This document shows, in pieces, positions 60,853 through 64,000 of a stretch of 64,000 nt of DNA; the stretch's first letter is position 1; each line of letters starts with the position of its first letter. The notes beneath the pieces are model-generated. The model saw nothing but the letters and a program-made list of their open reading frames with translations. It did no database searches and was not told the DNA's origin. Source of the DNA: Aquimarina brevivitae (GTDB lineage Bacteria > Bacteroidota > Bacteroidia > Flavobacteriales > Flavobacteriaceae); NCBI RefSeq assembly GCF_004216895.1, contig NZ_SGXE01000001.1, positions 1,470,208 to 1,534,207 of the forward strand. Reading direction: 5' to 3'. The position numbers were made by a program, and so were the translations under genes.

Positions 60853-61342
60853 TTTGATATTTTTTTTTGAATTTATTTTTTATTCGATTCAGTTTACTAC
60901 CTACATTGGTTTCTGTAATTCCAATGAGTTCTCCAATTTCTTTATAACTATAGTCTTCTAGGTATAATAACATCAGTGCCTTGTCAAACTCATTTAACTC
61001 TTTGATAAAATGATTCAAAATATGTTTATATGGGCTTTCCTCTTCATTCAATTCTTCTATTTTTTCACTAAAAATTGAGGAAGCGGGCAAAGGTTTTGGT
61101 GTCTTACTGTTTTTTCGATAGGAAGAAATCGCTACATTCATAGCGATTTTATACATCCAGGTAGAAACCTTATAGCTATCATTGTAGTTATCGAGTGACT
61201 TCCATAATTGTAACAAAATTTCTTGTTCTACATCTTTTCGATCTTCAGCATTCTTGCAGTATATCTGAAGCACTTTATAAATAATACCTTTATAGTCTTG
61301 TATGAGCTTTTGAAACCTTTCTGACTTTTTTTTCTTATTCAC
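60833..61342 (-). CDS. ECF-type RNA polymerase sigma factor
   Basis: 169 residues: region 2 (about 8-80, LIQDYKGIIYKVLQIYCKN, DRKDVEQEILLQLWKSLDNY, STWMYKIAMNVAISSYRK) and region 4 (about 110-165, LNEFDKALMLLYLEDYSYKEI, GELIGITETNVGSKLNRIKN). Overlaps the downstream membrane-protein gene by 20 bases. The 273-base divergent spacer to the delta-60 gene should hold its promoter; a candidate TATATTTA is only a partial match. Regulon unknown. Confidence 0.93.
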   Translation of the reverse strand: MNKKKKSERFQKLIQDYKGIIYKVLQIYCKNAEDRKDVEQEILLQLWKSLDNYNDSYKVSTWMYKIAMNVAISSYRKNSKTPKPLPASSIFSEKIEELNEEESPYKHILNHFIKELNEFDKALMLLYLEDYSYKEIGELIGITETNVGSKLNRIKNKFKKKYQNGITGF

Positions 61343-61561
61343 TGTTGTATACCTGTTTCTATACTATTATTCGCAATTAAATATAAAAAATCACACTTTT
61401 TTCTAATTTTTTACTCCGAATGCTTTTAACCCTTATGCATATTAATACTAGGTGATATGGATTAGAGAATTGCTAATAACTTGTGCATATTATTGTCAAA
61501 AACTCATTGTGTCGTAATGAATTAATCCTTTTTTTTGTAACCAAATCCATTCCCCTGGATC

Positions 61562-61569
61562 TATTTTTG
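61562..61569 (+). promoter_or_regulatory. Predicted -7 box (TATTTTTG) of the delta-60 gene
   Basis: Perfect TAnnTTTG match 46 bases before the ATG at 61616. The nearest TTG (61535-61537) is 24 bases upstream, longer than usual. Confidence 0.45.
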
Positions 61570-61615
61570 ACACCTTAGTATAGCAATGGCTTTATTATAA
61601 GTTTCCCTTTTTGCT

Positions 61616-62881
61616 ATGAAACCATATTGTATTATTTCCCTTTTTACAGTGTTATGCTTCCACGCATATACGCAACAACTCGATGATTCGTTTTCAAGAG
61701 ATGGAATATGGATCCTTCGAAATCCAGAAATGACTTCTTCTCAAATCGTAGATTATAAATTAACTACAGACCATAAGCTTATCGTTCTACATCAATCAGA
61801 AATAAAACGTTCTATTACCCGATTATTACCCGATGGGCAAAGAGATGAACAGTTTTCTTTCGATTACCAGCTGTTTGATAATGCAGGTACAACACCAGTA
61901 GCAATAAGTACTACGGCTGATAATGACATTGTAGTATTAGCTAATTTATGGAATGGAACTACTTGGGTGATCAACATTCATACTTTTGATGCTATGGGGG
62001 AGCTTAATACCCAATTTGGACAAAATGGTAGCTATATCAAAAGTCTTACAAAAGATCAATATGATAATTATGGGCAATATTTGTATACCACCGCTAACGA
62101 TGATATTGTAGTAGTTGCTAAAATAAATGATTTTAGTGTTTCTACTACCGAACATAATATCGCCACTTTAAGACTATCCAAATACGGTAAAACAATTTCG
62201 CAAGGTGTTTATGCCAATCGTTGCCAACAAATTAATAGCGCAGCGATGCAAGATGATTATTTGTTACTGGCCTATTCAGAAACACAAGAAGATGAACTGG
62301 ACCAAACGACACGAGTGGCGAGTTGGCAAACCGATCAAAGTTATCATCAAGAATTACATTGCCTGAGTTCTGAAGAAGAGTTTAGTGCTACGGATCAAAT
62401 TGAACTCTCCAAAAATAACTTTTACATCGCTCAAATCATTAGTGATGCCGAAGCGCTTTATAGAATAGGTAAGTATGACTTGAATGGTAATCGTGATACC
62501 TCGTTTACGGATAATGGACATATAGGTGGGGATTCCGATATTTTTAATTCTCGATTTGTCGTTACGCCGTCAGGAGAAATATTTGTGGTGTCTATGAGCC
62601 TGGATAATGAATTTGATATTCACATTAAAAAATTAAATGTAGACGGTACTATTGATGATGTATTCGGAACTCATGGAATCGCTACCATTCGGTTAAATAA
62701 TCCAGTAGAACAGCTCCATAAGATACGGCTAGATACGCAAAACCGATTATATATTTCCGGGAATATGGCTGTTGGAGGTAATTCTTTTGGTTTTATAGCG
62801 CGAGTAAAACCCGATGTACTTCAACTTAAAAAGCAAAAATTAGATGATTTTATCAGTACCCTTTTTACTAAAGGGGAGTAA
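61616..62881 (+). CDS. Secreted delta-60 repeat protein
   Basis: 421 residues with a signal peptide ending AYTQQ (about 21). At least four delta-60 type repeats can be picked out: RLLPDGQRDEQFSFD, FDAMGELNTQFGQNGSY, YDLNGNRDTSFTDNGHI and LNVDGTIDDVFGTHGIAT, each with the G-x-x-D-x-x-F turn followed by a Val/Ile strand. Such repeats occur in bacterial proteins predicted to be beta-propellers. Usually they sit in large proteins with a sorting domain; here the chain ends after the last repeat with a short charged helix and without a type IX secretion C-terminal domain. Function unknown. Confidence 0.8.
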   Translation: MKPYCIISLFTVLCFHAYTQQLDDSFSRDGIWILRNPEMTSSQIVDYKLTTDHKLIVLHQSEIKRSITRLLPDGQRDEQFSFDYQLFDNAGTTPVAISTTADNDIVVLANLWNGTTWVINIHTFDAMGELNTQFGQNGSYIKSLTKDQYDNYGQYLYTTANDDIVVVAKINDFSVSTTEHNIATLRLSKYGKTISQGVYANRCQQINSAAMQDDYLLLAYSETQEDELDQTTRVASWQTDQSYHQELHCLSSEEEFSATDQIELSKNNFYIAQIISDAEALYRIGKYDLNGNRDTSFTDNGHIGGDSDIFNSRFVVTPSGEIFVVSMSLDNEFDIHIKKLNVDGTIDDVFGTHGIATIRLNNPVEQLHKIRLDTQNRLYISGNMAVGGNSFGFIARVKPDVLQLKKQKLDDFISTLFTKGE

Positions 62882-62946
62882 TTTAAAAAAGGCCAGGACA
62901 ATCAAATTGCGCTGACCATTTACTTAGAATCATAGCTAAATTATGT

Positions 62947-63075
62947 TTATTTTTTATCGGGTTTAATGCCAGCTTCGATTTTAGAAACCATGGTTGATTT
63001 CTTTCTAGGTCGTTTACGTCCGTAACTACCGATATGAATTTTTCCTCTTTTGGTTTTTCTATCTCCTTTTCCCAT
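62947..63075 (-). CDS. 30S ribosomal protein THX
   Basis: 42 residues, extremely basic. The start MGKGDRKTKRGKIHIGSYG followed by RKRPRKKS is the THX signature: GKGD-KT-RGKI then G-YG--RP is kept in all members. In Thermus the peptide sits in the 30S head; the family is universal in Bacteroidota, and a C-terminal extension (STMVSKIEAGIKP) is present here. Single short gene with ATG at 63075; a TAACTTTA upstream is a partial -7 box. Confidence 0.9.
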   Translation of the reverse strand: MGKGDRKTKRGKIHIGSYGRKRPRKKSTMVSKIEAGIKPDKK

Positions 63076-63234
63076 ATGAATGTGTTTTTTAAAGTTAATT
63101 TGTATTATAAAAACTTGATACTTTAAAATACATATCTACAATTGAGCTCAAAAGAAATTAGGAAATTTTCACGTAGCTTTTAAGATTTATTTAGCTAAAT
63201 TATAACTACAAAAAAATAGTAGTATTCAGTTTGC

Positions 63235-63888
63235 TTACTCTTTTTCTTCAATGGAGAATCCATTTTTAACCGCATAAACAGCGAGACCTACTCTTGTTTT
63301 AATTTCTAATTTAGTAAAAAGGCTATCTCTATAGTTTTCCACAGTTCGAGGACTACAAAACATTTTTTCAGCGATTTGTTTATAACTCATCTCTGTGGTC
63401 GTGTACTTCAAAAATTCTATCTCTCTTTCTGATAATTTTAAATCTTCTGTTGCGTTTTGGTCACTTTCGTGTAAACTATCAAAAACTTTGATCGCCGCCC
63501 ACTCGGGGAAATATCTTCCTTTGTGAGCTAACTGCTGCAACGCCTGCTCTAATTCAGCTGGTTTTATATTTTTAAGCATATAGCCTTTAGCCCCACATTT
63601 AATCATTTTGATCAAACTTGCATCATCATTTTGCATACTAAGTGCCATGATTAAAATGTCTGGGTACTTGTTTTGTAACCATTTGGCGGTTTCAAAACCA
63701 TCCATTTCCGGCATGCTGATATCGAGAAGTATAATTTCAGGGACTATAGTTTTTCCGATTTTTTGTTGTAGATCTAAGCCATTTGCACAGGTATAGACCA
63801 CATTAAAATTGTTAAACTTAGAAATAATTTCTGCTAATGCATCCGCAATTAAAACGTGATCATCTACAATAACAATATTATAAGCCAT
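63235..63888 (-). CDS. NarL/LuxR-type response regulator
   Basis: 217 residues: receiver domain 1-120 with acidic pair Asp9-Asp10, phospho-acceptor Asp56 (LLDISMPEMDG), Ser84 and Lys106 (GYMLKNIKPAEL); and a LuxR-type helix-turn-helix (about 150-215, LSEREIEFLKYTTTEMSYKQ, then FCSPRTVENYRDSLFTKLEI). It would bind DNA when phosphorylated. The start overlaps the end of the upstream histidine-kinase gene by 11 bases, so the two form a classic two-component pair. Confidence 0.95.
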   Translation of the reverse strand: MAYNIVIVDDHVLIADALAEIISKFNNFNVVYTCANGLDLQQKIGKTIVPEIILLDISMPEMDGFETAKWLQNKYPDILIMALSMQNDDASLIKMIKCGAKGYMLKNIKPAELEQALQQLAHKGRYFPEWAAIKVFDSLHESDQNATEDLKLSEREIEFLKYTTTEMSYKQIAEKMFCSPRTVENYRDSLFTKLEIKTRVGLAVYAVKNGFSIEEKE

Positions 63889-64000
63889 AGTTTTCGATGT
63901 CTAAAGTTAGTTGTGTTCCTTTATTGTGTTGACTATTGAGTTGTAACTCGGCTCCAATCATCGCCGCTCTATTTTTAAAATTTTCTAAGCCAATGCCCTT
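63878..64000 (-). CDS. C-terminal end of a sensor histidine kinase (5' part outside the window)
   Basis: 40 residues in frame from the window edge to a TAA at 63880-63878. KGIGLENFKNRAAMIGAELQ is the G2 box region of a HATPase domain as found in the HisKA_3/NarX-type kinases that pair with LuxR-type regulators; GTQLTLDIE ends the domain. Overlaps the response-regulator ATG by 11 bases. Confidence 0.85.
   Translation of the reverse strand, partial: KGIGLENFKNRAAMIGAELQLNSQHNKGTQLTLDIENYGL

Noticed and set aside
1-64000. CRISPR array, tRNA or rRNA genes, insertion sequence, prophage
   Set aside because: No regularly spaced repeats, no tRNA T-loop or rRNA-like stretches, and no transposase, integrase or phage structural protein could be read on either strand.

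Overview
The window is an AT-rich chromosome segment of a member of the Bacteroidota, almost certainly a (marine-type) Flavobacteriaceae. The evidence is the gene content (DUF1573, App1-type phosphatase, PASTA protein beside ddl and coaD, the LUD-cdsA-psd-acyl-CoA-binding-protein run, ribosomal protein THX), many secreted proteins whose signal peptides end in AQ or FCQ, and repeated matches to the Bacteroidota promoter -7 box TAnnTTTG just upstream of starts. No rRNA, tRNA, CRISPR array, transposase or phage structural gene was seen. The genus cannot be told from this sequence alone.

Layout. 1-9 kb: a TPR hybrid histidine kinase cut by the window edge, gapA, lipA, an ECF sigma factor with a small membrane protein, an aminotransferase, murB, a retropepsin-like/PDZ protein and a DUF1573 protein. 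9-21 kb: valS, then a membrane-lipid and housekeeping block: diacylglycerol kinase facing App1 phosphatase, acyl-CoA-binding protein, psd, cdsA, LUD protein, ftsH, rsfS, birA, an SRPBCC protein, pyrE and a Nudix hydrolase. 21-39 kb: a lipoprotein gene with an in-frame TGA, an M14 carboxypeptidase, a SulP transporter with a large insert, a methyltransferase, two secreted proteins, coaD, ddl, PASTA, rluD, cspA, yaaA, a three-gene TRAP transporter whose binding protein looks like the 2-oxo acid/lactate type, and pyruvate carboxylase.

39-50 kb is loosely packed, with mostly single plus-strand genes of unknown function, long gaps, degenerate repeats and gene remnants. It also holds a VOC protein, a class C beta-lactamase-like hydrolase, a glycan-binding-domain protein, an outer-membrane barrel, and a membrane LytTR regulator followed by a CPBP protease. 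50-56 kb carries a secreted protein made of five exact 46-residue repeats, followed by an SGNH-SGNH-MBOAT operon that probably O-acetylates a surface polysaccharide. 56-64 kb holds a uracil-DNA-glycosylase-like protein, an M28 peptidase lipoprotein, an SLC13 transporter, a second ECF sigma factor with an overlapping membrane partner, a delta-60 repeat protein, ribosomal protein THX (42 residues), and a NarL-type response regulator that overlaps the end of its histidine kinase.

Functional links read from gene order: TRAP transporter plus pyc suggests import of pyruvate or lactate and entry into oxaloacetate; DagK and App1 could run a phosphatidate/diacylglycerol cycle beside cdsA and psd; pyrE and the Nudix gene share an almost absent divergent spacer; the repeat protein and the acetylation operon together point to surface glycan chemistry. 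Domain calls come from reading translated sequence by eye; no database search was run.
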